A model generated the notes under the pieces. It did no database searches, was not told the origin of the DNA, and worked only from the letters and a program-made list of their open reading frames with translations. Made by a program: the position numbers and the translations under genes. A stretch of DNA of 64,000 nucleotides, taken from NCBI GenBank assembly GCA_965116945.1, contig OZ220734.1:186001-250000 (forward strand), written 5' to 3'. This DNA comes from Plut-88900 sp965116945. Its GTDB lineage: Bacteria; Chloroflexota; Dehalococcoidia; Plut-88900. Of the stretch, positions 36,098-44,819 are shown in pieces (position 1 is the first letter of the stretch; each line of letters starts with the position of its first letter).

Positions 36098-37140
36098 CTG
36101 TGCGTGCCTGCTGGGGAACCTGGGGACACACCGGACTGCTATTCAGTTGTGGGGTCTGGGTTTGGTTTTGTCTTTTGGGTTTTGGGTCGGCGATGGAAGA
36201 CACCCTTTTGCCCTCGAACTGGCTTGCACTCTTCATTACGGGTGTTCCGGCTGTTGGGGGACCTTTTAACCAGACCCCGCCTGAGAGGGAGGGACTTGCA
36301 GCCGGCCGTGCCTTTTTTGCGCTCGATTGTATTCACGGACCGTTCCGGGTCAGGACGTCCGCCAGAGGCTCCTCTTTAGGGTTGTATGCCTCAATGGGCA
36401 CTACGGGGCCAGGGATCCAGCAGTGGCCCCACAGCCTTTCTATATGTGTCTTAGTTTGCCGGAGCACTAAGGAGCGAAGTCTCCGGCGCCCCCCGCACAC
36501 AGTGCGCACTTTAGCAAGAGCAGACGTATTGGAGGTGGTCCTCCGTTTGGGGGCCGAGGGTCTGCTGCGTACCTCCTAAGTAGTCACCCCCGCTGCTAAA
36601 CTCCGTTGAGGGGAGAGGGGTGGGAGTAGAAAGCCAGGGCGTCTATCCATCGCCTGGGGGACAGGGAAGGAACACGGGACCCGGTGGGATGAGGAGATGG
36701 CGCTGTTTGCTTGTGCCGCAACCTGCCCGCCTCGCAAGGGAGGGGAGAGGTATTGGGATGGGCTAGGGCGTTGAGTCCTCGGATGGGTATCGGGGCTTCC
36801 CTGGGTTTTTGGTTCCTCCTTGAAATAGTTAGGGTGATGTTCGAACGGTGTGGAGAATAGCACAGTTGTTCAGGTAGGGTCAAGGGGCAAATGTCCCACT
36901 TTTGGGGGGAGGCATACGCGACGGATTGGCCGGCGTGGACCTCCCCCCACTCGACCCTTCGACGGTGCTCAGGGTGAGCGGCCCAGCCCCAGGGCAACCA
37001 CAAGGGATTGCCCCTACGAGGGATGGGATGTACCCGGCCTCACAGGGGAACCTTCACTCCCCTAGTCGCCCTCTCCCCCGTACTCCGATACGGGGCAGGC
37101 TCTGGTCCTCTTCCGTCGAGGGGGAGGGAGAGAGAAGAAT

Positions 37141-37182
37141 TATAGGCAGACGCTGGCACAGAAGCACCAACGTCTGCCTATA
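37141..37182 (+). repeat. Perfect 12-bp inverted repeat (hairpin)
   Basis: TATAGGCAGACG (37141-37152) pairs perfectly with CGTCTGCCTATA (37171-37182). The stem can extend after one mismatch by TGG/CCA, leaving about a ten-base loop. No T-run follows, so it is not a standard terminator. It could be a REP/MITE-like element. Confidence 0.65.
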
Positions 37183-37254
37183 GTTCGTTACTGGAGGATG
37201 GGAGAGGCCAGGGCGAGGAGCAAGGAATGGTGTGTCTTGCAGGCAGGCGCTTTA

Positions 37255-37282
37255 GATTCCTCGCGGGGCCTCGGAATGACAG
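37255..37282 (+). repeat. Dispersed repeat copy 2 (CTCGCGGGGC / GGAATGACAG)
   Basis: It differs from copy 1 (34664) at only a few positions, and is downstream of the speDE region in a gene-free stretch. Confidence 0.6.
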
Positions 37283-37317
37283 AGAAGGGCGGGGGTGGTG
37301 GTGCAGATGTATGGGAG

Positions 37318-38190
37318 CTAGCCGACGCCCAGGGCTGTATCCAGGGCGGAGGTGTCGATGGAGTTCTCTACGAGGGAGGTGAAGGCGGTTAGCTTGGCGT
37401 GGGAGTCGAGGGAGGGGCCGTTGAAGATGTCTTCGAGGGCGTCCATTACGTCCAGGGTGTCTTTGTCGACGACGGCGACGGGGACCTGTCGTTCCTCGGC
37501 CTTGGAGAGGAGGTAAGGGATGGGTTCGAAGTTGCCGGTTAGGATGACGCAGCGGGTGGGGGTATCGATGGCGCTCCAGTGGAAATCGGGGCGGTCGCCC
37601 CTTCCGATGACCGCCTTGCTGGAACGCTGGCCGTAGTACTCGGGGCCGGCGGGGAAGTCCTCGGCGTCGAGTACGTTGGCTCCGACCATGACGTGCTCGA
37701 CGAGGGAGTCTCCGCTTTCCAGTTTGAGGGCGTAGCGGGCATCCAAACGCTTGATGAGATCGTCGACTGTGATGCCGTAGAGGGCGCGGGCTTCGGGTAT
37801 GAGGCCGATGACGGTGAGGCCTGCGGCTTCAAGAGCGGGCTTGAGCACGGTCTCGGTAGGTCGGGCGCCGTAGGTCGGGACCCGGTTGATGATGACGCCG
37901 AGGAGACCTTCGCCAAGAGCACTGGCGGCGGATTTGACGGAGTCGGGGTTGAGGTCACGAGAGAAGCCAACTATCAAGATAGAGGCGTCCGCCTTAGCAT
38001 CGGGGTTGTCGGTGATGAGGATGTCGGGGTTGTGGGAAGGCTGAGATATGCTGAGGAGGGCTTTTAGGGGGTCTGGGGCGGAGCAATCGACGGTCTTACC
38101 AGCGGACTGGCAGTGTCGGGTGAGGGCGGCGATGATGGAGGTCTTGCCCTGTCCGGGGGCAAGGGAGGCAACGTTCAGGGACTTGGTCAA
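37318..38190 (-). CDS. BioD-like P-loop / DRTGG-type protein, 290 aa
   Basis: An N-terminal P-loop 'SLAPGQGKTSIIAAL' starts a dethiobiotin-synthetase-like NTPase domain. 'GVIINRVP' and 'GLIPEARALYGITVDDLIKRLDA' then lead into a DRTGG-like region ('VLTGNFEPIPYLL'). This is the layout of the BioD-like regulatory half of phosphotransacetylases, here without the catalytic acyltransferase domain. A role in sensing or regulating acyl metabolism is inferred. It stands alone, transcribed away from the tRNA pair. Confidence 0.7.
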   Translation of the reverse strand: MTKSLNVASLAPGQGKTSIIAALTRHCQSAGKTVDCSAPDPLKALLSISQPSHNPDILITDNPDAKADASILIVGFSRDLNPDSVKSAASALGEGLLGVIINRVPTYGARPTETVLKPALEAAGLTVIGLIPEARALYGITVDDLIKRLDARYALKLESGDSLVEHVMVGANVLDAEDFPAGPEYYGQRSSKAVIGRGDRPDFHWSAIDTPTRCVILTGNFEPIPYLLSKAEERQVPVAVVDKDTLDVMDALEDIFNGPSLDSHAKLTAFTSLVENSIDTSALDTALGVG

Positions 38191-38303
38191 GCTGTGCTCC
38201 TTGGGGTGGGGCAGGCCGTTAGATCAGGCTGGGTGATTATAGCATAGCAGTAGGTGGATTCGATTGGATGGGGGAGGGGTGTGTGCTAAGATATTGGGCC
38301 GAT

Positions 38304-38379
<76 letters not shown>

Positions 38380-38405
38380 GCTATTTCTACCTACAAGCGT
38401 GATGG

Positions 38406-38492
38406 GCCGAAGTGGCGGAATAGGCAGACGCGGCGGTCTCAAAAACCGCTGGGGGAAACCCTGTCCCGGTTCGAGTCCGGGCTTCGGCACCA
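38406..38492 (+). tRNA. tRNA-Leu(CAA)
   Basis: A class II tRNA with long variable arm. Acceptor GCCGAAG/CTTCGGC, anticodon loop CTCAAAA (anticodon CAA), T loop TTCGAGT and encoded CCA. It lies 26 bases after tRNA-Phe. Decayed copies lie at 39172, 44638 and 45583. Confidence 0.95.
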
Positions 38493-38632
38493 AGCGTCAT
38501 TCTATTTTGGTCCGTGATGGAAGTAGTTGAACGGTTTCGGGGCGCTGCTCGGATAGGTGTCGGAATCTGAGATCCTTATTCTACTAGTACATCGGAGTAG
38601 CTAGATACGCTTTGAATTAGTACAATGAATGA

Positions 38633-38893
38633 GTGCGATACGACTGGGATGATACCAAGCGTTTAGCCAATCTAGGCAAACATCAGATAGATTTTGGGGA
38701 GATAGAGAACTTCGATTGGGACAATGCCATTTCCGAGCCGAGTAGCCGATATGGCGAGGAGCGTTGGACTGCCTATGGATACATGTATGGGTTGCTTCAC
38801 GCTGTGGCATACACAGACCGGGATGAAGTGCGGCGGATAATCAGCGTGCGCAGGGCAAATGCCAGAGAAAGGAAGAGATATGAACGCTCATGA
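38633..38893 (+). CDS. brnT: BrnT-family toxin, 86 aa
   Basis: 'YDWDDTKRLANLGKHQIDF' and the C-terminal 'RRIISVRRANARERKRYE' are BrnT signatures; the family is a RelE-like ribonuclease toxin. The start is GTG. It overlaps brnA by 14 bases, as is usual for the pair. The pair sits between intact tRNA-Leu and a near-complete decayed copy of it. Confidence 0.88.
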   Translation: MRYDWDDTKRLANLGKHQIDFGEIENFDWDNAISEPSSRYGEERWTAYGYMYGLLHAVAYTDRDEVRRIISVRRANARERKRYERS

Positions 38894-39170
38894 TGAGACT
38901 GACATAGACGACCTTCCCTTTGAGGAGTACGCGCAGGTGATGTGCGAGCGGGGTGCGGCCGAGTTTGGAGACCCGAACAAGCCCAAGCTTACTTTCCAGG
39001 AAATCGTTGCGAGCGACATGACTTATTCCGAGATTGAGGCGGAATATGGCGAAGAGACCGCCATCAACTCCGGCATAGCGCGGGACTCCGACACCTGGGA
39101 ATGGACTGCTGAAGATTTTGCACGCGCCCGGCGTTTTTCCAAGGCCGTAGCGAAGACCACGGAGAGATAG
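38880..39170 (+). CDS. brnA: BrnA-family antitoxin, 96 aa
   Basis: The ATG at 38880 follows AAAGGAAGAG; an earlier in-frame ATG at 38859 lies inside brnT. The C-terminal 'EWTAEDFARARRFSKAV' is a BrnA-like region. BrnA neutralises BrnT and normally represses the operon. It ends one base before the pseudo-tRNA-Leu. Confidence 0.78.
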   Translation: MNAHDETDIDDLPFEEYAQVMCERGAAEFGDPNKPKLTFQEIVASDMTYSEIEAEYGEETAINSGIARDSDTWEWTAEDFARARRFSKAVAKTTER

Positions 39171-39171
39171 G

Positions 39172-39258
39172 TCTAAAGTGGCGGAATAGGCAGACGCGGC
39201 GGTCTCCAAAACCGCTGGGGGAAACCCTGCCCCGGTTCGAGTCCGGGCTTCGGCACCA
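39172..39258 (+). pseudogene. Near-complete tRNA-Leu copy with broken acceptor stem
   Basis: It is nearly identical to tRNA-Leu(CAA) at 38406 from the D arm to the CCA. The 5' acceptor strand (TCTAAAG instead of GCCGAAG) no longer pairs with CTTCGGC. The anticodon loop is CTCCAAA, giving anticodon CCA on a leucine-type body. Probably an integration scar rather than a working tRNA. Confidence 0.8.
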
Positions 39259-39408
39259 AGTGCTTACACATGCGATATCTTTCGCTCATAATCCTCGCAG
39301 CGAATATGCATGCCTGCAGGCGGCAACTGGCTGAGTCTTAATCAGGCTCCGGCACAATAAGACACCGCAAGACCTTATAATGGGCACTCAGGGTGAGATG
39401 ACAAGCCG

Positions 39409-39621
39409 GTGACGGGAAGGGAATTTGTAAGGCGGGCGAGGCGGTATGCAAGGAAAAACCGGTTGGATTTCTATCTCGATAGTCGTCGGGGGAAGGGGAG
39501 CCACCAAGTCGTTTATATTGGGTCTCGTAGGACGACTGTACAGTATGGAGATATAGGCCCTGGGACATTTGCATCCATGCTGAAGAACCTGGATATCAGG
39601 CAAGAGGATCTCCTACAATGA
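39409..39621 (+). CDS. hicA: HicA-family toxin, 70 aa
   Basis: It has the dsRBD-like HicA fold with active-site 'GKGSHQVVY' (His) and C-terminal 'GTFASMLKNLDI'. The start is GTG. It overlaps hicB by ATGA. HicA is an mRNA interferase. Confidence 0.88.
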   Translation: MTGREFVRRARRYARKNRLDFYLDSRRGKGSHQVVYIGSRRTTVQYGDIGPGTFASMLKNLDIRQEDLLQ

Positions 39622-40115
39622 AGTACGTCTATCCTTGCAACATAGCCCCAGACGAAGAAAAGGGTGGCGAAGGCTACGTCGTCACATTCCCGGAGGTCTA
39701 CGGCGCTACTACGGGTGGCCGATCTCGGGAAGAAGCCCTGGAGAATGCCAAGGATGCATTGGTCGCTGCGCTAGGTGCGCACTATCGCCAACGAGAGACA
39801 ATTCCTCTACCAAGTGCAATTGCCGATGGACAAGTTCCCATTGCCCTTCCCATAGTTCCCGCTGCTAAAGTTGCCCTGAACCGAGCGATGCGCCAGCGCG
39901 GGATGACACTGGCGGAGTTGGCGAAGGAAATGGGATTGACGGAATCGGCGACAGACAAGCTCTGCAATCCCGACGCTTATTCACACCTCAGCACGCTTGA
40001 GAAGGCACTCCGTCATCTAGGCTGCAGTCTCGTAGTAGAGGAATCCGATGAAGCGCCCACCAGGTCGTCGCCTGAGCATCCCTTGAAAGCTAAAGAGCCG
40101 GTGGTCTTGGGCTAA
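39618..40115 (+). CDS. hicB: HicB-family antitoxin with HTH, 165 aa
   Basis: The N-terminal HicB domain ('GYVVTFPEVYGATTGG', 'EEALENAKDAL') is followed by a helix-turn-helix ('MTLAELAKEMGLTESATDKL') and a Ser/Pro-rich tail. It neutralises HicA and probably represses the pair. It lies immediately upstream of the dimethylformamidase-like gene. Confidence 0.88.
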   Translation: MKYVYPCNIAPDEEKGGEGYVVTFPEVYGATTGGRSREEALENAKDALVAALGAHYRQRETIPLPSAIADGQVPIALPIVPAAKVALNRAMRQRGMTLAELAKEMGLTESATDKLCNPDAYSHLSTLEKALRHLGCSLVVEESDEAPTRSSPEHPLKAKEPVVLG

Positions 40116-40147
40116 ATTAACTGTTCACAAGTCTGGGGGAGACTCAC

Positions 40148-42415
40148 ATGGACGTAGTTGGGTATACGGATAGGCCGAGTGTGAGGGTGGGGGAGACGGT
40201 GAGGTTCATGGTGAGCTGTAGGGCGCCGAGCTATCGGGCGGATGTGGTGCGGTTGATACATGGGGATGCGAATCCGTCGGGGCCGGGGGTGAGGGTGGAG
40301 GAGTTTGATGCGGATGTGAACAGGGAGTATGCGGGTCGGGAGCAGGTGATACGGAAGGGGTCGTGCGTCGTGGTGCCGGATGGGCCGGTGGTCCACGATT
40401 TGAAGTCGGTGACGATTACGGCATGGATCTGGCCGACTACGCCGGACAAGGGTTTGCAGGGGATTGTGACGAAGTGGTCGGGGGAGGAGGGCAGGGGGTT
40501 CGGGCTGTTTATCGATGAGTCGGGGTGTTTGAGCTTCAGGGTCGGGGGTGGGGGTGGTGAAGTCAGCGAGGTGAGTTCCGGCGTGCCGCTGCACCGGTGG
40601 GTGTGGTACTTCGTGGCAGCGAGTTTTGACGCGGGGAGCGGGGAGGTCGTGCTTCACCAGGCGCCTGTATCGGAGTGGCCGGGGGAGGGGTTGGAGGCGG
40701 TTACGCGTTCGGGGAGGGTGGGGTCGGGGGTGGGTGCTACGGATGCTCCCTTGATCATGGCGGCCTTCTACCAGGGGACGGAAAACGGCAAGCTGCTGAC
40801 GGATGGGCATTTCAACGGAAAGATCGACAGGCCTCGGTTGTTCAGTGCGGCGTTGGGGGTTGAGGAAATAGGGTCGGTGGAGAGGGGGATGGAGGACTCG
40901 GGGGTGGGGGACTGTTTGATCGGGGAGTGGGACTTCTGGCGGGACATGGTGTCTATGGAAGTTAAGGATGGGTCGGGGCGGGGACTTCATGGGCGCATAG
41001 TTAACAGGCCTGCTCGGGCGATGACGGGATACAACTGGAGCAACCGGGAGAACACGTTCGTGCTGAGGCCCGAGGAGTATGGGGCGATTCATTTCCACGA
41101 TGATGATCTGGGCGACGCGAACTGGGGCGTGGACTTCGAATTCACTGTGCCGGAGGGGATGAGGAGCGGGGTGTACGCGGCTCGGCTGCAGGCGGGGGAC
41201 GCGACGGACTACGTGCCGTTTTTCGTGAGGCCGGAGACGGGGGCCCCGACCGCACCGGCGGCGTTCCTGGTCCCGACATTCAGCTACATGGCTTACGGGG
41301 ACGGCCGGAACCAGGATGAAACTCTCGGCAACTTTGGTGATTATTTCGTTCCGGGTTTCAAGTATCCGGTGAAGCCGGAAGACCATTACATAGTCGATAA
41401 CGGTCTGACGAGCCTTTACAACACGCACACGGATGGGTCGGGGGTGTGCTATTCGTCGTGGCTGAGGCCGATAGTCAACATGAGGCCGGGATACTACTCG
41501 GTGGGGCTGGCCCGGGGGCAGGGGAGTCCGCACCAGCTGAGCGCGGACCTGCACCTGGTCGACTGGCTGGAGTCGGAGGGGCATGCTTACGACGTTATCA
41601 CGGACCATGATTTGCACGGGGAGGGGGTCGAGCTGCTCAAGCCGTATAAGGTGATCATGACGGGGTCGCACCCGGAGTACTGGTCGGCGGCGATGCTGGA
41701 TGCCATGGAGGCGTATCTTCGGGACGGGGGCCGGCTGATGTACCTGGGCGGCAACGGTTTCTACTGGGTGACGCAGCTGGACCCGGATAACGGGGATGCG
41801 ATAGAGATACGACGCACGGGCGGCACCCAGACTTGGCGGGCCAGGGCGGGGGAAGCGCACATCAGCTTTACTGGAGAGCCGGGGGGAATCTGGAGGGAGA
41901 GGGGTCGGGCGCCGCAGCGGATGCTGGGGATTGGGTTTACGTCGCAGGGGAACGACGTGAACGCACCTTACAAAAGGGAAGACGGGAGTCGAGACCCGAG
42001 GGCGGCGTTTATATTTGAGGGTATCGGTGATGATGAGCTTATCGGGGACTTTCCGTCGCTGGTGATGGAGTACGGGGCGGCGGGATTCGAGCTGGACAGG
42101 ATGGAGCCGTTATTCGGGACTCCGCCACACACTATTCACCTGGCGACGGCGTCGGAGTTCAGCGATTCGTACCAGCACGTCGTGGAGGAGGTGGACCAGT
42201 CGGACTCCAAGCAGGGGGGGAGCACGAATCCGCTGGTGAGGTCGGACATGGTGTACGTGCCTTACCCGAAGGGGGGTGGGGTGTTCTCGGTGGGGTCTAT
42301 AAGCTGGTGTGGGAGCCTTTCGTATAACGAGTACGACAACACGGTGTCTCGGGTGACGGGGAACGTGTTGAGGAGGTTTTTGTCGGGGGAGGGGTTACTT
42401 TTGGACAGGCAATGA
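40148..42415 (+). CDS. N,N-dimethylformamidase large-subunit-like protein, 755 aa
   Basis: Residues about 70-260 form a concanavalin/LamG-like domain ('HDLKSVTITAWIWPT'). The C-terminal part (about 290-750) matches the DmfA2-type large subunit: 'FLVPTFSYMAYG', 'HLVDWLESEGHAYDVITDHDLH', 'MTGSHPEYWSAAMLDAM', 'GGRLMYLGGNGFYWVT'. The family hydrolyses formamides to amine and formate, but relatives of unknown substrate are common. No small DmfA1 subunit is nearby. The last residues ('LLLDRQ') are probably not original: the ancestral C terminus appears downstream at 43017-43070. The coding strand is extremely G-rich. Confidence 0.78.
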   Translation: MDVVGYTDRPSVRVGETVRFMVSCRAPSYRADVVRLIHGDANPSGPGVRVEEFDADVNREYAGREQVIRKGSCVVVPDGPVVHDLKSVTITAWIWPTTPDKGLQGIVTKWSGEEGRGFGLFIDESGCLSFRVGGGGGEVSEVSSGVPLHRWVWYFVAASFDAGSGEVVLHQAPVSEWPGEGLEAVTRSGRVGSGVGATDAPLIMAAFYQGTENGKLLTDGHFNGKIDRPRLFSAALGVEEIGSVERGMEDSGVGDCLIGEWDFWRDMVSMEVKDGSGRGLHGRIVNRPARAMTGYNWSNRENTFVLRPEEYGAIHFHDDDLGDANWGVDFEFTVPEGMRSGVYAARLQAGDATDYVPFFVRPETGAPTAPAAFLVPTFSYMAYGDGRNQDETLGNFGDYFVPGFKYPVKPEDHYIVDNGLTSLYNTHTDGSGVCYSSWLRPIVNMRPGYYSVGLARGQGSPHQLSADLHLVDWLESEGHAYDVITDHDLHGEGVELLKPYKVIMTGSHPEYWSAAMLDAMEAYLRDGGRLMYLGGNGFYWVTQLDPDNGDAIEIRRTGGTQTWRARAGEAHISFTGEPGGIWRERGRAPQRMLGIGFTSQGNDVNAPYKREDGSRDPRAAFIFEGIGDDELIGDFPSLVMEYGAAGFELDRMEPLFGTPPHTIHLATASEFSDSYQHVVEEVDQSDSKQGGSTNPLVRSDMVYVPYPKGGGVFSVGSISWCGSLSYNEYDNTVSRVTGNVLRRFLSGEGLLLDRQ
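42350..42397 (+). repeat. Direct repeat, copy in the 3' end of the DmfA2-like gene
   Basis: About 48 bases encoding 'RVTGNVLRRFLSGEG' are repeated at 43017-43065 with about five to eight differences. The two copies flank a HicAB pair. Confidence 0.8.
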
Positions 42416-42550
42416 TCGTAGCTCATGAGCGGATCTCCGACCCCCAAGTAGCATGGCTGTCGTTTGGCCAAAGATCTGAAACCTTGCACTGGCAAATACT
42501 TTCAATTGCGATAGCATGAATTGCCCAAGGTATGATTACAAAGGCCGAGA

Positions 42551-42736
42551 ATGGAACTTAATACACGTGCGATCAGGAGGAGGCTGGAAAGAGAGGGATG
42601 GTACTTGGCACGTCATGGCAAGCACGACATCTACAAACATACCGAGTCCGCCGAAACAATTCGATTGCCCCGCCATCGGATAGTCTCTCCAGGCGTGGCT
42701 CGACAGATCTCTGAGCAGGCAGGATGGGAAAAATGA
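42551..42736 (+). CDS. hicA: HicA-family toxin, second copy, 61 aa
   Basis: 'EGWYLARHGKHDIYKH' carries the active-site His, and 'LPRHRIVSPGVARQI' is a typical HicA C terminus. It overlaps hicB by ATGA (42733). It is unlike the HicA at 39409, so the two pairs arrived separately. Confidence 0.88.
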   Translation: MELNTRAIRRRLEREGWYLARHGKHDIYKHTESAETIRLPRHRIVSPGVARQISEQAGWEK

Positions 42737-43008
42737 CTGACGAGAAAGTAATCAAATATCCTGCGGTAATAGATGGGGAGCGCGGCGCCTATGGTGTGGT
42801 TATTCCTGACTTGCGAGGCGCATATGCCATGGGCGCCACGGTAGACGAAGCCCTTGCGGATGCTGAGGATATGCTCCCAGAATTCCTAGATGTGCTCCGG
42901 GAAAGTGGCCTTCCCATCCCCCCGCCAAGACCTACAGAAGAAATTGCCTTAAGAGCCGGAGAAATGCTGGCATTCGTAACGCTTCGCGTGCCCATTCCGG
43001 TAAAGTGA
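42733..43008 (+). CDS. hicB: HicB-family antitoxin, second copy, 91 aa
   Basis: The ATG at 42733 gives an ATGA overlap with the toxin; an earlier ATG at 42724 is in frame. 'YPAVIDGERGAYGVVIPDL' and 'VDEALADAEDML' are HicB signatures. There is no HTH, unlike the first HicB. Confidence 0.85.
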   Translation: MTDEKVIKYPAVIDGERGAYGVVIPDLRGAYAMGATVDEALADAEDMLPEFLDVLRESGLPIPPPRPTEEIALRAGEMLAFVTLRVPIPVK

Positions 43009-43016
43009 GAGACATT

Positions 43017-43070
43017 CGGGTGACGGGGAACGTGTTGAGGGGGTTTTTGGAGGGGGAAGGGTTGGGGTAG
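43017..43070 (+). pseudogene. Orphaned original C terminus of the DmfA2-like gene
   Basis: In frame it reads 'RVTGNVLRGFLEGEGLG' then TAG. This duplicates the end of the gene at 40148-42415 but is separated from it by the HicAB insert. There is no start codon or ribosome site. The stop abuts the convergent dehydrogenase gene. Confidence 0.7.
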
Positions 43071-44129
43071 TCAGGCCTGGGTGGAGAGGTCTACGAGGTT
43101 TGGGGGTGTGTGGCCACGGGCGAAGGCGTCGACGTTTTGGAGGCCGACTTTGAGAAAGTTCTCCAGGGTCTCGGGGTTGAAGGCGCCGCGGTCGCCGGTC
43201 ATGACTACGTTGTCGAGCTTGTGGATGCCCATGCGGGAGACGATGGGGTTTGCGACGCCCCAGTGGATGAAGGGGACGGCGTCCCCAGACTCGGGCATCA
43301 TGTCGTAGTCCCACCAAACGTCGGTGCCGAATCCTGCAATCCGGTTTTCGGTGAGAGCACGATAGAGGGCCTCTTCGTCTACGATGCGGGCGCGGGCGAT
43401 GTTAATGAGGTAAGCAGTCGGATTCATCAGCTTAAGTGCTTGCTCGTTGATCAGCTTGTCGGTGGTGGGCATCCAGGGCACGCAAAGCTCTACAAAGTCG
43501 GAGTCACGGAGGATGCGAGGGAGGTCCTCGGGGCTGCCGAGGAAGTCGAGTCCTAACTCCTGAGCGAGATGGGGAGAGGGGGTGCGCTTGGTAGCGAGGA
43601 CGCTCATGCCGAAGGCGGTGGCGCGTCGGGCGAGCTCTACGCCTATGGCGCCGAGGCCAACGATGCCCATGGTCTTGCCGGCCAGCTCGCAGCCCATGGT
43701 GTCCCGGGTGTAGGGGTACCAGTCGCCCTGGGCGATGGCCCGGTGGGCCGGAAGGATGCGCTTGGCAAGGGCGATGGTCAGGGCAAAGGCCAGCTCCGCC
43801 ACTGCAACGGCGTTGGCGCCTGCGACGTTGGACAGCAGGATATTCCTGGCACGAAGGGCGTTGAAGGAGAAGCCGAGGTCGGCGCCGACGAGGGAGCGGT
43901 GTGTTACGCCGGAATGGAGGGTCTGGACCAGCCGGACATTGGGTGCGTTGTCGATCATCTTCTCGGGGATGAAGCCGCCGACGATGGCATCGGCTTCGGG
44001 GGCGACGGCTAGGAGGTCTTCCAGATCGTAGGACCTGGGTGAGATTATCCGACAGGCGTCGGAGACGTAGCCGTAGAGCTTTTCAAGTTCCTGCTCGTTG
44101 ACGGGCCAGGACAAGACTATGGTGAACAT
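43071..44129 (-). CDS. D-2-hydroxyacid dehydrogenase, 352 aa
   Basis: NAD-dependent oxidoreductase of the D-isomer-specific family. The Rossmann motif is 'TMGIVGLGAIGVELA' (about residue 155). The catalytic Arg is in 'LINIARARIVDEEAL', with Glu/Asp in 'FGTDVWWDYDMMPES' and a His near 'IHKLDNVVMT'. The N-terminal substrate domain contains 'LVQTLHSGVTH'. The substrate is not predictable; it could be glycerate-, lactate- or phosphonate-type. It is transcribed towards the DmfA2-like gene. Confidence 0.88.
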   Translation of the reverse strand: MFTIVLSWPVNEQELEKLYGYVSDACRIISPRSYDLEDLLAVAPEADAIVGGFIPEKMIDNAPNVRLVQTLHSGVTHRSLVGADLGFSFNALRARNILLSNVAGANAVAVAELAFALTIALAKRILPAHRAIAQGDWYPYTRDTMGCELAGKTMGIVGLGAIGVELARRATAFGMSVLATKRTPSPHLAQELGLDFLGSPEDLPRILRDSDFVELCVPWMPTTDKLINEQALKLMNPTAYLINIARARIVDEEALYRALTENRIAGFGTDVWWDYDMMPESGDAVPFIHWGVANPIVSRMGIHKLDNVVMTGDRGAFNPETLENFLKVGLQNVDAFARGHTPPNLVDLSTQA

Positions 44130-44416
44130 GGCTAGTCGACCTCCCCGGGGAATTGGTAGAGCGTTATCTGCCGGATTGTCTCAGGGTAACATCGCGGGGC
44201 AACGTGGTTATAATGCCGTAAGTACGAGGTTGCTGTGGCTCGGGGGAAAGGAGGTGGTGTAGGACGCGGGATGGGCTGTTGGGGGGAAGGGTGTCTTGGG
44301 TTGGGGTGGGGTAGGAGGTCAAAACCTCACTTACGTGATTAGCTATGCACTCCGAATGGCGGCATAATTACAGGTATGGAGTAGAGAAACCTCGAATAAA
44401 TGTAAGGGCAATCAAT

Positions 44417-44596
44417 ATGGATGACACGATATTGAAAGTAGTACTGGCAGCGGGAGGAATTGGAGGGGCTGTAGTAGGAGGGGTATTGATGGCATCCCTA
44501 GGATTTGGCGGCTGGATAATTTTTGCAGGAATATTTATTGGATTTGCCTTAGGCGCCGTCGGCATAATGGCCTTAATGCGAAAAATCCTAAAATAA
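44417..44596 (+). CDS. Small hydrophobic membrane protein, 59 aa
   Basis: The ATG at 44417 gives a compact product with two Gly/Ala-rich transmembrane segments (about residues 6-28 and 30-52) and a basic end. A longer in-frame start at 44345 has less support. Base composition is AT-richer than the backbone. No family is recognised. The 290 bases before it hold nothing recognised. Confidence 0.5.
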   Translation: MDDTILKVVLAAGGIGGAVVGGVLMASLGFGGWIIFAGIFIGFALGAVGIMALMRKILK

Positions 44597-44637
44597 AGCG
44601 CTTTCCAAGAGCCTAGGACAGACTACAGAGGACTAGG

Positions 44638-44722
44638 GCCGAAGTAGCGGAATAGGCAGACGCTGTGGTCTCAAAAACTAGTGGGGTACGGTGTCGTGGT
44701 TCGAGGTGGGGGTTGGAGGCCA
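44638..44722 (+). pseudogene. Decayed tRNA-Leu copy
   Basis: The first 55 or so bases match tRNA-Leu(CAA) at 38406 closely (GCCGAAGT, GCGGAATAGGCAGACGC, GGTCTCAAAAAC). The variable arm, T arm and acceptor end are heavily mutated and cannot fold. Confidence 0.75.
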
Positions 44723-44819
44723 AGGGTAAGTTTGGGCGCCTGTTTAGTGTAAGATTCTCCGAGTGTCGCACCCTTATACCACTGACGGCTTGGTCTGACT
44801 TATACGGGAGTAGGGGGAT

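Larger units (their letters stand above)
36098..37317 (+). other. Long intergenic region rich in dispersed repeats
   Basis: No credible gene: the only sizeable frames have unlike-protein composition and no ribosome site. It contains G-rich runs ('GAGGGGAGAGGG'-type near 36600 and 37070) and CCTTCGACGGTGCTCAGGGTG at 36956, split here by naming only. It also contains a GGGCAACCACAAGGGATTGCCC inverted motif near 36991, the hairpin at 37141-37182 and the dispersed repeat at 37255. Confidence 0.5.

Noticed and set aside
36040..36579. 179-codon + strand frame upstream of speD
   Set aside because: It starts inside the divergent leader of speD, has no ribosome site and has unlike-protein composition in a repeat-rich desert.
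40112..41860. 582-codon open frame antisense to the dimethylformamidase-like gene
   Set aside because: It is very rich in Arg, Pro and His and mirrors the G-rich codons of the real gene. It has no family resemblance.
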